DNA of 59,101 nt from JANNGC01 sp043757045 (GCA_043757045.1 JAYVQC010000168.1:1-59101); one strand, 5' to 3'. Counted from the stretch's first letter, positions 24,902 through 37,100 are shown. Program-made: numbers and translations. Notes: generated by a model not told the origin, from the sequence alone.

Positions 24902-26323
24902 ATGTCACCAGCGTTACGCGTGCGAAAGTGCTTTGTCCTTGCGGGACTTCTGTGGGCATTTCCTGCGTTGATTTTCGGCCAGCCTCTCGTTCCTCAAGGT
25001 GGTGAGTTTCCTGTCTTGGGAGAAGTCATCGGCGATCAAACCTCACCCAGCGTGGCGATTAGTAGTGCCGGAGGCTGGGTGGCATGGCAGGCGAACGGCA
25101 TTGACCGAAAGGGACTCGGCATCGGTGTCCGCCGTCTTGATGGCAACTTGAATCCCTCGGGTGCCATGCTCCCCGCCAACCGGTTAATCGTTGGCGATCA
25201 GGAAAAACCTGCAGTGGCTTTGCTGAATGATGGCGGTGCTGTCATCACGTGGCAGGGAGGCGTGCACGGTTTTCAAAATATCTACGCCCGATTTTTGCGG
25301 GCTGACGGGACGTTTACCACCGATGATGTGTTAGTCAGTCAGCCCAACATTGCCACCGTCTCCCGCACCACCACGAACCTCTTGGTTTATCGGAGCAACA
25401 GTCTTCGCCTGCGAAAATTGCGGCTGAAGGAGAAAATAAACATTAAGCACGAACGCACGGCGAATTCTTCGGTCACCAAACTGAGCGATGGTACCGTGGT
25501 CGTCGCCTACACGAGTTCGCGCAAAGTTTCCAAGAGCACCCCGGTCGTGGTCGTTACGGTGAAAGATAGGCCCGGTCATGTTTCCCTAACTAACTCGGTG
25601 ATTAATTACGTCCCGTTCGATTCCGATTCTTGGCAGGATATTTACTTCCAACGGTTCTCCCCCACCGGCCAGAAAATAGGCGTTGAGGTGATGGCCAACC
25701 AGTTCGTGAATTTCAACCAGCGCGGTGCCTCTGTCTCCGCCTTGACGGACGGCGGCTTTGTGATCGTGTGGATTTCCGAGGAACAGCGCGCGGAAGCCAG
25801 TGTGGACTTGATGGCCCGCCGTTTCGGCAGCGACGGCTCTCCGTTAGGCGATGAGTTTCGCGTGAGCACTTCGGACTTGCCTGGCAATGCGGCGGCTGTG
25901 ACAGGCACGCCCGATGGCGGTTTTACCGTGGTGTGGGCGCAGAAGGATGTGGTGCGAACCAACAGCTTGGACATTCATGCCCGCGCCTTCAATGCGGCTG
26001 GTACTCCCTTAGCCGCTCCTTTCTTGGTCAACGCCCATCAATACGGGGATCAATACGCGCCCCGGATTGCGTCCGGCCCGGGCGGGCAACTGGTCGTCTG
26101 GACGAGTCTCGCGCAGGATGGTTCGCGTGACGGAGTGTATGGCCGCTGGTTGAATGCCGGAGCGGTGGTCGGCGACGAGTTCCGCGTCAACACGACGACG
26201 CACTTGCGGCAGTTCACGCCGGCCGTTGCCACGGACCGCGGTAACCGTGCTCTGGTTATCTGGTCGAGCTACCAGACTACGGCTGGCTTCGACTTGTTTG
26301 GACAGCGCTACGCCGCGCCATGA
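24902..26323 (+). CDS. Exported repeat protein, beta-propeller-like
   Basis: This 473-aa protein has a signal peptide (residues 1-26, ending near IFG). The rest is built from repeats of about 50 residues with the pattern PSVA...GGWVAWQ, PAVAL..GGAVITWQG, GGFVIVWIS, GGFTVVWAQ and GGQLVVWTS, closing with DLFGQRY. Such repeats occur in many exported bacterial proteins and probably fold as propeller blades. No enzyme motif is visible. The ATG at 24902 starts the signal peptide; a GTG at 24782 overlaps the exonuclease stop but gives an unlikely leader. It begins a run of exported-protein genes, and its stop overlaps the next ATG by four bases. Its base composition is less GC-rich than that of the giants downstream. 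Confidence 0.7.
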   Translation: MSPALRVRKCFVLAGLLWAFPALIFGQPLVPQGGEFPVLGEVIGDQTSPSVAISSAGGWVAWQANGIDRKGLGIGVRRLDGNLNPSGAMLPANRLIVGDQEKPAVALLNDGGAVITWQGGVHGFQNIYARFLRADGTFTTDDVLVSQPNIATVSRTTTNLLVYRSNSLRLRKLRLKEKINIKHERTANSSVTKLSDGTVVVAYTSSRKVSKSTPVVVVTVKDRPGHVSLTNSVINYVPFDSDSWQDIYFQRFSPTGQKIGVEVMANQFVNFNQRGASVSALTDGGFVIVWISEEQRAEASVDLMARRFGSDGSPLGDEFRVSTSDLPGNAAAVTGTPDGGFTVVWAQKDVVRTNSLDIHARAFNAAGTPLAAPFLVNAHQYGDQYAPRIASGPGGQLVVWTSLAQDGSRDGVYGRWLNAGAVVGDEFRVNTTTHLRQFTPAVATDRGNRALVIWSSYQTTAGFDLFGQRYAAP

Positions 26324-27804
26324 AAGCACAATTTATGAAATTCCACCTTTTGCGTCTTAACGCACTGCTTGTGGTGTTGGTGGCTGGTATTACACCCAGC
26401 GTGTCTGCGTTTTCGCTGCTCGGGCCATATGCAGCCTGGCAGGTGAATGCGCTCGCCTACCAATGGCCTGGTGCGGACATTGGCGGCCCTATGAATCTTG
26501 GTGAAGGCTTTCGCTGGAACGTGCCAGTCATCACCTACGCTTGTGACAGTTCGTTCATAAACTATTTTGGCCCGGAGGGTGTGCGCGCCATTGACGAAGC
26601 GATGCAAGTTTTTAACGATCTCGCAGCACCTTCCAAAATCAGCACTGACCTCTCGGAGTATTCGGTGGATACACAGGCTCCGAACTACGATGCCGCTGAA
26701 CTCGGGATCATCGATCTTAAAAGCACTGCGATGCACATCGTCATGGAGGAATTGGGTTTCGCCGACCCTATCCGCTATACCTTTACTTTGCGGGGCCGGC
26801 AGGTGACCGGCACCCCGGCCGTCACAAATTACACCACAGTTCTACGCAACTACGACCCACAGACCCTCTCCCCAAGCCGTTACGTGAATGGAGTTCTTTA
26901 CACCTACTCCATTCAGGAATTCGCGCAGCCGTTCCAGCACTCGGATGCCGTAGAAGCCCCGCGATCGGATCTTTACACCCCTTTCCTTGAAAATATCCCG
27001 GTTGCTACTGGCTATGGCAGAGGTGGTAGCACCGGGCCAAATGCCGCGCTTGGAGCCGGTTTGTATCGTACGGGTCTTACTCGCGATGATGTGGGCGCAA
27101 TTCGTTATCTGTACCACCCGCGAAACTATGCGGTGGATTCTTTGTTGCCAGGGGTAATTCCCGGAGGTTCTATTTCACCTTATGCGCCCTTCCTTGGTAC
27201 CAATGTGCTGGGGGTGACTAACATCATTGTCGGGGGCACGGGGACCAATCTCACTACCACGGGCCTGCGTGGTGGCCGGAATAAAGTAAAATTCCGCAAG
27301 GCCTTTTACGATCCAATTCTAAGCACCTTTTTTACCTCTAGAAACAGTGCTTTTACAGATGTCGTTGTGAGCACCAACCGGAACCTGGTGGTTCAGCCTG
27401 TGATTCGGGTAATTACCCAGCCCGACCTTGTTTTCAGCGTGGGAGATTTGGGGCTAGTCAACGGAATTGACCCGGTCATTTTCGACCGGACGGTTACGAG
27501 TGGCTGGATTAACAATGACGCGTTGAATGGCGTCGATCCGACGGCCAACGATCTGGGACCGGGCGTGATTCCTCCCCAAGTGCAAATCAGGTTCTCCTCG
27601 CAACTTCCGAACTTTTTTAATTCGAACAGTGGTGCTTTCCTTGACGATGGTTTTCCAACGGAAGACACGGCCTTCTTGTTTAATCTTAATGTTTGGGGAT
27701 CGTTCGATGGCTCGATTAATCCTCCCATCATTTATCCCAAGGCACGCAACATCAGCATTAACCAGCTTCGGAGTGCCGTGCTCAATGGAACGCCACTGCC
27801 CTGA
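26320..27804 (+). CDS. Exported matrixin-like protein without an obvious zinc site
   Basis: This 494-aa protein has a signal peptide ending near residue 30. The next 100 residues resemble the start of a matrixin metalloprotease (VPVITYACDSSFINYFG, then GVRAIDEAMQVFNDL). Later, LTRDDVGAIRYLYHP recalls the matrixin segment that follows the active site. The HExxH signature is absent; the helix at the corresponding place reads TAMHIVMEELGF. Either the protein is an inactive relative or the resemblance is superficial. The second half (about 200 residues) is Asn- and Thr-rich with short beta segments. Its ATG overlaps the upstream stop (ATGA), with a second ATG 15 bases further on. The stop shares a base with the next start (TGATG), so translation is coupled on both sides. 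Confidence 0.6.
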   Translation: MKAQFMKFHLLRLNALLVVLVAGITPSVSAFSLLGPYAAWQVNALAYQWPGADIGGPMNLGEGFRWNVPVITYACDSSFINYFGPEGVRAIDEAMQVFNDLAAPSKISTDLSEYSVDTQAPNYDAAELGIIDLKSTAMHIVMEELGFADPIRYTFTLRGRQVTGTPAVTNYTTVLRNYDPQTLSPSRYVNGVLYTYSIQEFAQPFQHSDAVEAPRSDLYTPFLENIPVATGYGRGGSTGPNAALGAGLYRTGLTRDDVGAIRYLYHPRNYAVDSLLPGVIPGGSISPYAPFLGTNVLGVTNIIVGGTGTNLTTTGLRGGRNKVKFRKAFYDPILSTFFTSRNSAFTDVVVSTNRNLVVQPVIRVITQPDLVFSVGDLGLVNGIDPVIFDRTVTSGWINNDALNGVDPTANDLGPGVIPPQVQIRFSSQLPNFFNSNSGAFLDDGFPTEDTAFLFNLNVWGSFDGSINPPIIYPKARNISINQLRSAVLNGTPLP

Positions 27805-30800
27805 TGAACTCCGACGCCATTATGAAGAAGTTTTTCGCCGGATTGTTGCTGCTCGCACTCGGCGCCGCGACGGGACTTTCCGCCCCTGCCACCAGTCCGG
27901 CGGACATCTACGTCAACAATTCGCCCTTGACCACTCCGCCGCAAGTGGATGCAACCATTTTCCTGAACCGCAGCAGTTTTGACATCTCCACCACCCTCCC
28001 CTACACGGCTCAGAACGTGCGGTTTTGGACGAACACGGGAAGCATGGCCGGAACTCCGGGCTTTCGTTTTGAGAACAATCGGAGCGGCAATGCGGTCCCC
28101 AAAAAGACGAAGGCGAATTCGAGGAATCTTCAAGTCCCCTCGGCTACTTTCCATAACGATGGCAACGTTTATGGGGAGCAACTGCTCTGGATTAACGCCA
28201 ATTCCATTTTTACTTCTGGTCGTCTGGATGGTGGTGAAGCCGGGCGCATCGTCATTCAGGCAACAAATGGCACCGCAGATTTGAGTCGCAGCGGCATCCG
28301 CGTCGGACCGGTCACCGGGATTAACGTCCCGTGCGGTTTTGAAGCGTTCGGAACGAATTTCACCCCGGATCCAAATATCCGGGAACTTTATTGGGGCGCC
28401 GGACGGAACAATGCATTGGGAACCAATGGACAGCCCTTGAATTTGACGTCACTACCGTTTGCCAATGGCGGTAATTTCACATTGCCCTTTCCGCGCACGC
28501 CCAGTCATGAAGTCATTCAATTGTTTTCGGGTCGTCCGTTCACCAATCTGGTGAATCTGCCGCAAGGCTCGTTCTTCGGTGGGCTTTGCGGGACCAACTA
28601 CGACGCCTACGTCCATACCAACCTTGACTTTGCCGGGACGACTCCGCGAACAGTGGTGACCATTGTGTTCGTTCCCACACAAAGCCTTTTGTCTCCGGAC
28701 AATCTCCAGACGGAGGTTCGATTTGTCCCCGACTTCGGCCCTGGGGGCAGCACCTTTTCGCCGGTGGTGGAGTTTCACAACACTGCTTTTGATATTGTCG
28801 ATCAAGCGATGGTCACGAATTACGTCACTTTCATCGACACGACCGGGAGCCAGACCAATGTGGTGCTGGCCCGACCCTTCACTACAATTACAGGAACAAC
28901 GCCCAATACGCGGCGGCCTTCGACGCACACCTTTATTCGCGGACGGTATTGCAACTTTGATTTTTTTACGGAGGCGGCTAACGCCGTCTATGACCCGGCA
29001 GTCTTCTTTGCCCAGAACAATGTCACGAACATCGCCAACACTATTTACGCGGCTTCAGCGGCGCAAATCGGACTGACCAATGCTCAGTCATTTACCGCGA
29101 CAAGCCTCTCCCCGAGTGGCTTTTTGACACTGGGCGCCAACCCGGCTGTGACCGATCCAACCAACTTCACCGGCAAGGTAGAGATCACGGCCAAAGACCT
29201 CGACCTGACCCTCACGCGCATCAAGGCCGAGAATTTCATCTCGATCAAAGCCGGCAATTTGCGCAGCAATCTTGTCGCCCAGCTCGACGCGCCGTTCATT
29301 GATCTGAATTTGCAGTCCAGTAATGCCACCCTGATTATCAGCAACCTGGCCCCTTCTTCAGTGAATCGTCTGGCCGGCCAAATCGCCGCTTGGAGCAGCG
29401 CGTGGAATGTCAACGTGACCAACGTTCTCGGGCAGACGAACGCCATGCGCTTTCACGTTCTGCTCGTGGATAATTGTCTGCGCTCGGAGCAACCGGTGAC
29501 CATCAACCGTTTCTCGGTGAAAACCCCGCAACTCGTCCTCAGTGACAATCTTTTTGTGAACGCAGGTGCATTGGTGAATGCGCCCGCGATCACGGTGGAG
29601 CCAGGTGCTACCCTGGCCTTGCCGCTGCGCTCTGATTGGGCCTTCACCAACTTTCAAAACCTGCTCAACTTCACCAACAATGGCACCGTGAGCATTCAGG
29701 GCGGCGGCTACTTCGGAGCTTTTGATGTCGGACATATCACGATACCAAAAAAGAAAAGGGGGAAGAAACGCCCCGCTCCCGTGGTGCCGTTTCCGCTGAA
29801 CAACTTCGTTAACCGCGGTTCGCTTTCAGCCTCCGCGTTCTATGTTCGTGCCACCAACGCCGAAATTGCCGGGTCCGCTTTCACCCGCGCCCTGCTAAAC
29901 GGGAATAACGGAGTCATCGCTGTGACTGCCTCCGTGCTGTCGTTAAGCAATGCGGCGATTTCCGCAGGTTCTGATGCTGAGTTTCATGCCAATGACCTGC
30001 TCCTGACCCGCACGGTCCTTTCCACAGGCCGGACCAATCCCATCTTCGGCAATGTGATACCCGGTGCCTTGATCCTTGACGCAACGAATTCACTGACTGA
30101 TGGCGGCCTGAACGCGAGCAACCTCTGGAGCGTCACGGGCGGTTTCCGCATGGCCCGTCGTCCGGCCATGCCCGGCGATCTGCTGGGCACGCGGATCGAG
30201 TCGCGCTCGGGAAGCTTCGTGCAAAACACGCATCAATGGGCGGGCTTGGATCGCGGGAACACGAACGCGGGATACGTGAACAATCTGGCGCTGGGCCGGC
30301 TGGTGTTGGATGGCGTGCTGCTGAACCGCTTCCGTTTCACAGGGGCGAGCACGAACAACGCGCTGTATGTGGAATATCTGGAGCTGCGGACGAACGGGGT
30401 GCCCAGCAATTTCTCTGGAGACTTCATCGGCTCGTTCGCCATTGACCCCGGCTTCACGATCTATTTTGCGGACTCGAACATGGATCCCATTGTTCTGGCG
30501 GGGTTGGGTGGCGGACGGATCAAGTGGGTGAGCAGTTATGCCGGGGAGGAGGGTAGCCAGAGCGGCACGAACCTGCTTTATCCGAATGGCATCACCTACC
30601 GCTTCAACGCCGCCTTGGTGCGGAGCATGGAATTCGACACGGACGGCGACAACGTCCTGAACGGGCTGGATTGCACGCCCATTCCGGTGGCTGGTTTCGA
30701 CACCACCGGCCAGCAATGCCCTGCGCCTGCTCCGGCGGCTGCCGGTTTGGCGAAGGCGCTCGCCGCGTCAGACCTCCATTTGACCATCGCTCTCGCGGCC

Positions 30801-31004
30801 GAAGGCGGCGCGGTGGTGCTGGACTGGGATGCCCCCGCGAACTCCGCGAACACCGTCGAGTTCTCCGAGTCGCTTTCGGGCGGCGCGTGGCAGAGCCTGA
30901 CGAATTTTATCAACGGCCCGACAGGCACGCGAGTGACGGTGCGGGACGCGGCGGCAGCTCCGACCCGCGTTTATCGCGTCCGTGTGGACGCGGCCAAACT
31001 GTGA
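27804..31004 (+). CDS. Large exported surface-type protein, function unknown
   Basis: This 1066-aa protein has a signal peptide (MKKFFAGLLLLALGAATG within the first 27 residues, the second ATG being at 27822). Most of it is Asn/Thr/Ser-rich and beta-strand-like, with repeated short phrases such as NTGSMAG, ITAKDLDLTLTRIKAENFISI and GALVNAPAITVEPGATL. This suggests a parallel beta-helix or filamentous fold as in adhesins. Near the C-terminus lies an aspartate-rich calcium-like motif (FDTDGDNVLNGLDC), followed by a beta module of about 70 residues ending VYRVR. Similar modules end the giants downstream. No catalytic motif is seen. Its start shares one base with the upstream stop. The GC content rises visibly in its last 900 bases. 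Confidence 0.65.
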   Translation: MNSDAIMKKFFAGLLLLALGAATGLSAPATSPADIYVNNSPLTTPPQVDATIFLNRSSFDISTTLPYTAQNVRFWTNTGSMAGTPGFRFENNRSGNAVPKKTKANSRNLQVPSATFHNDGNVYGEQLLWINANSIFTSGRLDGGEAGRIVIQATNGTADLSRSGIRVGPVTGINVPCGFEAFGTNFTPDPNIRELYWGAGRNNALGTNGQPLNLTSLPFANGGNFTLPFPRTPSHEVIQLFSGRPFTNLVNLPQGSFFGGLCGTNYDAYVHTNLDFAGTTPRTVVTIVFVPTQSLLSPDNLQTEVRFVPDFGPGGSTFSPVVEFHNTAFDIVDQAMVTNYVTFIDTTGSQTNVVLARPFTTITGTTPNTRRPSTHTFIRGRYCNFDFFTEAANAVYDPAVFFAQNNVTNIANTIYAASAAQIGLTNAQSFTATSLSPSGFLTLGANPAVTDPTNFTGKVEITAKDLDLTLTRIKAENFISIKAGNLRSNLVAQLDAPFIDLNLQSSNATLIISNLAPSSVNRLAGQIAAWSSAWNVNVTNVLGQTNAMRFHVLLVDNCLRSEQPVTINRFSVKTPQLVLSDNLFVNAGALVNAPAITVEPGATLALPLRSDWAFTNFQNLLNFTNNGTVSIQGGGYFGAFDVGHITIPKKKRGKKRPAPVVPFPLNNFVNRGSLSASAFYVRATNAEIAGSAFTRALLNGNNGVIAVTASVLSLSNAAISAGSDAEFHANDLLLTRTVLSTGRTNPIFGNVIPGALILDATNSLTDGGLNASNLWSVTGGFRMARRPAMPGDLLGTRIESRSGSFVQNTHQWAGLDRGNTNAGYVNNLALGRLVLDGVLLNRFRFTGASTNNALYVEYLELRTNGVPSNFSGDFIGSFAIDPGFTIYFADSNMDPIVLAGLGGGRIKWVSSYAGEEGSQSGTNLLYPNGITYRFNAALVRSMEFDTDGDNVLNGLDCTPIPVAGFDTTGQQCPAPAPAAAGLAKALAASDLHLTIALAAEGGAVVLDWDAPANSANTVEFSESLSGGAWQSLTNFINGPTGTRVTVRDAAAAPTRVYRVRVDAAKL

Positions 31005-31126
31005 GGCCTGCTCCGGCCGCCCGCAGATCGTGCCCTGGCTGTTGAACCCAAACCGCGAAGACGGACGCTGAGGCGAATGATCACTCGCCCCGGTTCCACC
31101 TTCGCAAACTGGACGAACGCATTCAC

Positions 31127-34100
31127 ATGAAACTGTTTCGTTGGCTCACGGCGGGAGTGCTGGTGATTCTTTTGGCCGCGCTGGTTCTTTCGAGGACCGG
31201 TCGAGTCCGTCCGTCCTCATCGCCTTCATCGCCCGCCGTGGCCCCGGTCGCCGGGGAGGTGGCGCGAACTGCCGCGCCCGCGTCTGCGGGCGCACCCGTC
31301 ACCGCCCCCTTGGTTTCCAACCCGTCCGTGGGCGTGCCGGTTTCCAGCGCGTTTGAAAATTGGGCGCGCACCTTCGTGAAGGGCGATGCGTCACAGCGCG
31401 CGGCGTTGTTGGAAAAGGTCGCCGAAGTCGCAACCACGCGGCGTCAGGAGATGGCGGCCTTGATTCGCGCGAATCCTGAAGCGGCGTTGCGCCGCGCGCT
31501 GCCTTGGTCACTCCGTCAGCAGTTGCCCACGGAAGTGCTTTTGCAAATCGAACAGCCGGTGAGCGCGCGCGGCCTGTTCCGTCCCGTCTGCTACAAGCCG
31601 TTCCACACCGGCCAGGATGAGGCGCATGATCTCGGCTACGAAGTCATCATCAACGGCACGCGCTACGAGACCTACACGTACGGCGCGCGCCTCCAGCAGC
31701 CGACCCACGACAGCGCCTATCTCCACGGCGTCTCGGTCAAGGAAGATTTGTCGCAAGGGCCGGAACTGCTCGCGTTAAGCGATGAGGTGACGCGGCTGAT
31801 CAGCGACGCGTCGGAGAAGCAGGCACTCGTGGACGCGAAGCAAGTGCGGGGCGACGCGGGCTGCGATGTGGCGGGCCGAACCATCGTGCAGTTCGGCGAC
31901 CAGTATTACGGCTACTGCGATCCCTCGCAGGCCGAGCAAATGGCGCAGATGCTCCAGGCCGCGCACGGGATGCTCTGGGGTTCGGGCGCGAAGAATCACG
32001 CGACCGAGACTCTGCCCATCGAAGGTTTCAGCGGCACCCAGGGCATCAAGAAGCTGCTCTACATCCGCGTGCTGTTTGCGGACGACCCGGTGCCGCCGCA
32101 GTCCGACAACGGCGCGCAGGCCACGGCCCAGGCGAACAACCGTTATTTTTACGAAGGCTCCTACGGCACGGTCTGGTGGGAATCCACCATTACCCCGTTG
32201 GTGCGGCTGCCGCAGCGGAAGAATTTTTACGGCGAGAATCCCGGACGGCTGCTCAGTGACGCGGCGGCGGGCGCGGCGTTGCTCGGCTATTTCACGAGCG
32301 ACTACTTCTCTCCGCATTACGTGCTGCACAATACGCTGGTGCAGTACTCGTTTGGCGGCCTGTCCAGCGGCATCCTGAACGCCTCGCCCGGCGCGCTCAC
32401 CCACGAGCTGGGGCATAACTTCGGATTGCCGCACGCGAACTTGTGGACCGCCGAGGGCACGCTGCCCGGCCCGGTCCAGCCGCAGAACGCCCCGCCGTGG
32501 CCCATCGATCCTGACAGCCTGATCGGCCATTACGATCTCAACGCGCCGGCCATTCCCGGTTTGAACACCCAGCAGCCCGTGTTGTCATACGGCAACCAGC
32601 ACGACGTGATGGGCAGCGGCGGCGGACACTTCAGCGCCATGTTCAAGAACGCGATGGACTGGCTGCCCGATCCGTTCATCAAGCGCATCACCGGCAGCAC
32701 CACCAACCGCATCTACGCCTTCGACACGCCGCGCATCGACACCGGACGGCTCTATGCCATGCGGATGCGCAAGGACGTCCGCCGCGAATACTGGTTCACC
32801 TTCCGCCAGGCTTTCCCGGACAATCCGTGGTTCTCGAACGGTCTCGAAGTGGACTGGAACATCGGGCCGGAGAATCCCGGTTACAGCGTCGCGCTCGGGA
32901 ACAACGTGCTGATCGACACCACGCCCGACACGACCTACGGCAAGGAGGACGCCGCGCTCATCGTGGGACGCACGCTCCACGATCCGCAGGCCAGCCTGCA
33001 CGTCACGCCCATCGCCGTCGGCGGCGGGCCGGACGCCTCGGACAAATGGATCGACGTGGTCGTGCAGATTGGCCCCTTCCCCGATAACCAGATTCCCACG
33101 CTCGCCCTCGCGGCCAGTTCGCTCACCGTCGCCACCGGCGCGGTGATCAACTTCACCGCCACCGCGCAGGACGCGGACGGCGACGCGCTGGCTTATAACT
33201 GGGATTTCGGCGACTGGACCTTCGGCCCCAATGCGCCGCTGGCCAGCAAGCAGTTCAACGCGCCCGGCCAGTTCGTGGTGCGTTGCGAGATTTCCGACAT
33301 GAAGGGCGGCGTGGCCAGCCGGCACCTGGTCATCACCGTCGGCAATCCCGGCACCTACACCATCAGCGGGCGCGTGCTCGACACGGATGGCAATCCCCTG
33401 CAAGGCGTGCGCGTGCATAACAGCGGCGTGAAGCCGGCCGATGCGCCGCCCGTGCCCGAGGGCACCTCGACGAACGCCTTCATCACCGACGTGGGCACCT
33501 ATCGCTACGGCTACACGGACACCGACGGCTACTACGTGATCGGGAACAATCCGCCGGATGATTACGTGGTGCGCGCGTTCCTCTTCGGCTACAGCACCGT
33601 GCCGCTGAATTTCACCGACCCGGTCAATGTCAGCAACGGCAACGCCAGCGGCATTGATTTCACCGCCACGAAGATCGCGCGCGTGCGGGTCGCGCGGACG
33701 CTCGATGCGTTTGAACTCGGCGGGGAGGGCAATGACGGCGTGTTCACCATTTCGCGCGAGGGCGGCGATTTCGCGCAGGATCTGCCGGTGCGTTTCGGCT
33801 TGAGCGGATCGGCGAGATACCTGGTGAATTACACCGTTACCGGCGCGGACACGTCGCAGACCAACTGCACGTTCACGACCAACGGCAACGTTATCACCAC
33901 CAACTGCGTCAGCACCAATGTCGCCCTCGGCCAGGTCATCATCCCGGCCTTCCAGTCCTCCATCGATGTCCATGTCGTGCCCGTTGATAACGCCGTGGGG
34001 GATGGCGACAAGACCGTGGTGATGACGCTGGCGCTCCAGACGAATTTTTTCCGCATCCGCACTGAGGTCACAAATTTCTTCATCACCAATGGCACGGCCA

Positions 34101-37100
34101 TCACCACCAACTCCGTGATCACCAACCGCGTCGATCAGTTCCGCGTGCCCGGCTGGGAACTGCGGCTCTCGGGCGTGGACTCGACGCCGACGTGGTTCCA
34201 GACCGATCCGACCTACGTGCTGGATCAGGCCGAGGCCACGGTGCGGATCGAGGATGATGACGCGCCGGCCACGCCGTCGGTGTTCGCTGGTTCGCTGGAC
34301 ACGGACGCGCTCGAATCGCGCGGCGATCTGGCCACGGTGATCTTCTTCCGGCAGGGCGCGCCGCTCGATGCGGACTTGACGGTTTATTACACCACGTTCG
34401 GCGAGGCGGAGAACGGCGTGGACTTTGACGAACTGCCCGGAGTCATCACCATTCCGGCGGGCCAGGCGTTCGTGCTCCTGCCGATCCGCGCAATCAATGA
34501 TCTGTTCGTCGAGGGCAATGAGGAAGTGTTCATCCAAGTGCTGCCGGCGCCGGATGATTCATACACGACCGATCTCGGCTTCGGCGCGTTCGCGATCATC
34601 GTTGATGACGACCTGCCGCTCGTGAACGTCTTTGCCGCTGCCAACACCGTCCCGCGCAACGGCGGTTCCGCGCGCGTCACCGTCTCCCGCGCCGGCAGCA
34701 CGGACGAGGCGCTCACGGTCAACTACCTCGTGACCGGCACGGCGGTGAGCGGCGTGGACTTCAACACGCTGGCCGGCTCGGTGGTGATTCCGGCGGGGCA
34801 GTTGAGCGCGGACATTCTCATCTCGCCCATCGCCGCCAGCGTCAACCCGCTGCCGCGCACCGTGACCATCCAGTTGTCCGATGCCACGACCTACAACATC
34901 TACCAGCAGAACTCCGCGACCATCACCATCTTCGACAACACGCTTCCCACTGTCACGCTCGCGCGCTCGGCGGCCAGCCTCACGGAGAACGGCGGCACCG
35001 CCGCCTTCATCGTCACGCGCACCGGTCCGACCAACGCCAGCCTGAACGTCTTTTTCGACGTGGGCGGCTCGGCATGGGAAGGCAGCGACTACGCGAACAT
35101 CGGCACAAACATCGTCATCCCCGCCGGCTCGCTCACCGCCAGCATCAATGTCACCGGCATCAACGATCCCGCGCGCGAGACGCCGGATGTCACCGGGCAG
35201 GACACGGTCATCGTGCGACTGCGCGCACACTCGGCCTACAACCTCGGCGGCACCGTGAACCAGACCATGACCATCACGGACGACGAGGGCGACACGGCCC
35301 TGCCCTCCGTCGGATTCATGCTCTCCAGTTCGGCCGTGCGGGAGGACGTGGGGCAAGCCATGCTCTATCTGAAGGTCACCGCCAATCCCGCCACCAATCG
35401 CCCGATCCAGATCGAGTACCGCGTGACCAGCGCCACGGCGGTGCCGAACGTGAATTACGTGAACCAGTTTCCGGCCGGAACGAATTTTGCGTCCTTCTCC
35501 ACCACGGGCTTCGTGGACATCACGCACTATTTTCCCCCGCGTCCGCCACCAATGTTCTTTAGTTTTGAGAACGGCATTTACGCGATCCCGGTCCAGATTT
35601 TGGATGACGGCGTGGCGGCGGGCGACAAGACGCTGACCATCACGCTGTTCGACCCGTCGCGTTTCCAGACCAACACGTCGCTCGCGACGAACACGTCCGT
35701 GATGCCGCCGCGGGTTTACACGAATTTCCTGATCACACGCATCCCGACGAACGCCTTCCTCGGGCCGGCCCGTTCGCACACTCTGACCATCCAGGATTTG
35801 CGGACCAGCACGGTGTCCGTGACGGCGCTCGAGGCGCAGGCCTACGAGGCGGGTCCGATTCCGGCGCGGTTTCTGGTTTCGCGCACCGGCTCCACGAACA
35901 CGCCGCTGACCGTGGCGTTTGCCGTCGAGGGGACCGCGGCCATCGGCAGCGACTACGCGCTCCTCGGCACCGGTCCGACGAACGGAACGGTGACGATTCC
36001 CGCAGGCACCAACGCCGTGATTGTTACCGTCATGCCCATTGATGATCCCACGGAGGAAGTGGCCGAATCCATTGTCTTCACGATCCTGGAGCGTGTCGGC
36101 TACCATTTGGATTTCGCGAACAGCGCCTCGGTGATCCTGGTCTCCGATGACGGAACCATCCAGTTCAGTTCCGAGAGCTATCGCGTGAGCGAGGATGCGA
36201 GCAACGCCGTCCTCACCGTCGTCCGCACCGGCGGCACGAACCTCACGACCACGGTGGACTATCTGTTCACCGGCGGCAGCGCGCTCAACGGCACGGACTA
36301 TCTCGGCACGAACGGCACGCTCACCTTCCTGCCCGGCCAGACGCTCCAGTTCATCACCGTGCCGCTCATCAATGATCTCCTCGTCGAGCCAGATGAAACC
36401 GTGACGCTGGTGCTGTCCAATGCCACGGGCGGCGTGCCGCTCGGCGGACAGAACGCCGCGACGCTGTTCATCGTGAACGACGACACGGCCTTCGAGTTTG
36501 CGGCGGCCAGTTTCCGGGGCAACGAAAACGGCGTCTTTGGCGCGGTGGACATCCGACGCAGCGGCGTGGTGACCAACACCCACACCGTCACCTTCACCAC
36601 GACTAACGGCACGGCGGGCGCGGCCGATTTCTTCGCCTTCACGGCTCCCGTCACGTTTCTGCCCGGCGAGACGAACCAGACCATCAACGTGTTCCTCCAG
36701 GACGACGAACTGTTCGAGGGCGACGAAACCGTGAGCCTCGCGCTGAGTGTTCCGGCGGCGGGCACCACCATCGGCGCGTTGAGCAACGCCGTGCTGGTCA
36801 TCGTCGATGACGAATGCCAGCTCGAGTTCGAGGTCGCGGGCTACTCGATCATTGAATACTCGAACTTTGTCACGCTCGTCATTCGGCGCGTCGGCGGCAC
36901 CGTGAATCCGGTTTCCGTCCACTACGCGACCAGCGACGGCACGGCGACGAACGGAGCGGATTACTTGGCCGTCAACTCCACGGTCACCTTCACCGGCGAT
37001 CATTTCGAGACGGACACGAATGGTTCCGGGGCGGTCTTCTTCGTGCCCGGCGAAGCGTCGCGCATCGTGACCGTGCCGATCCTCGACGACGTGCTCGGCG

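Noticed and set aside
31040..31075. Words resembling half of the 7.6-kb inverted-repeat element
   Set aside because: The match is partial, unpaired and could occur by chance in GC-rich DNA.
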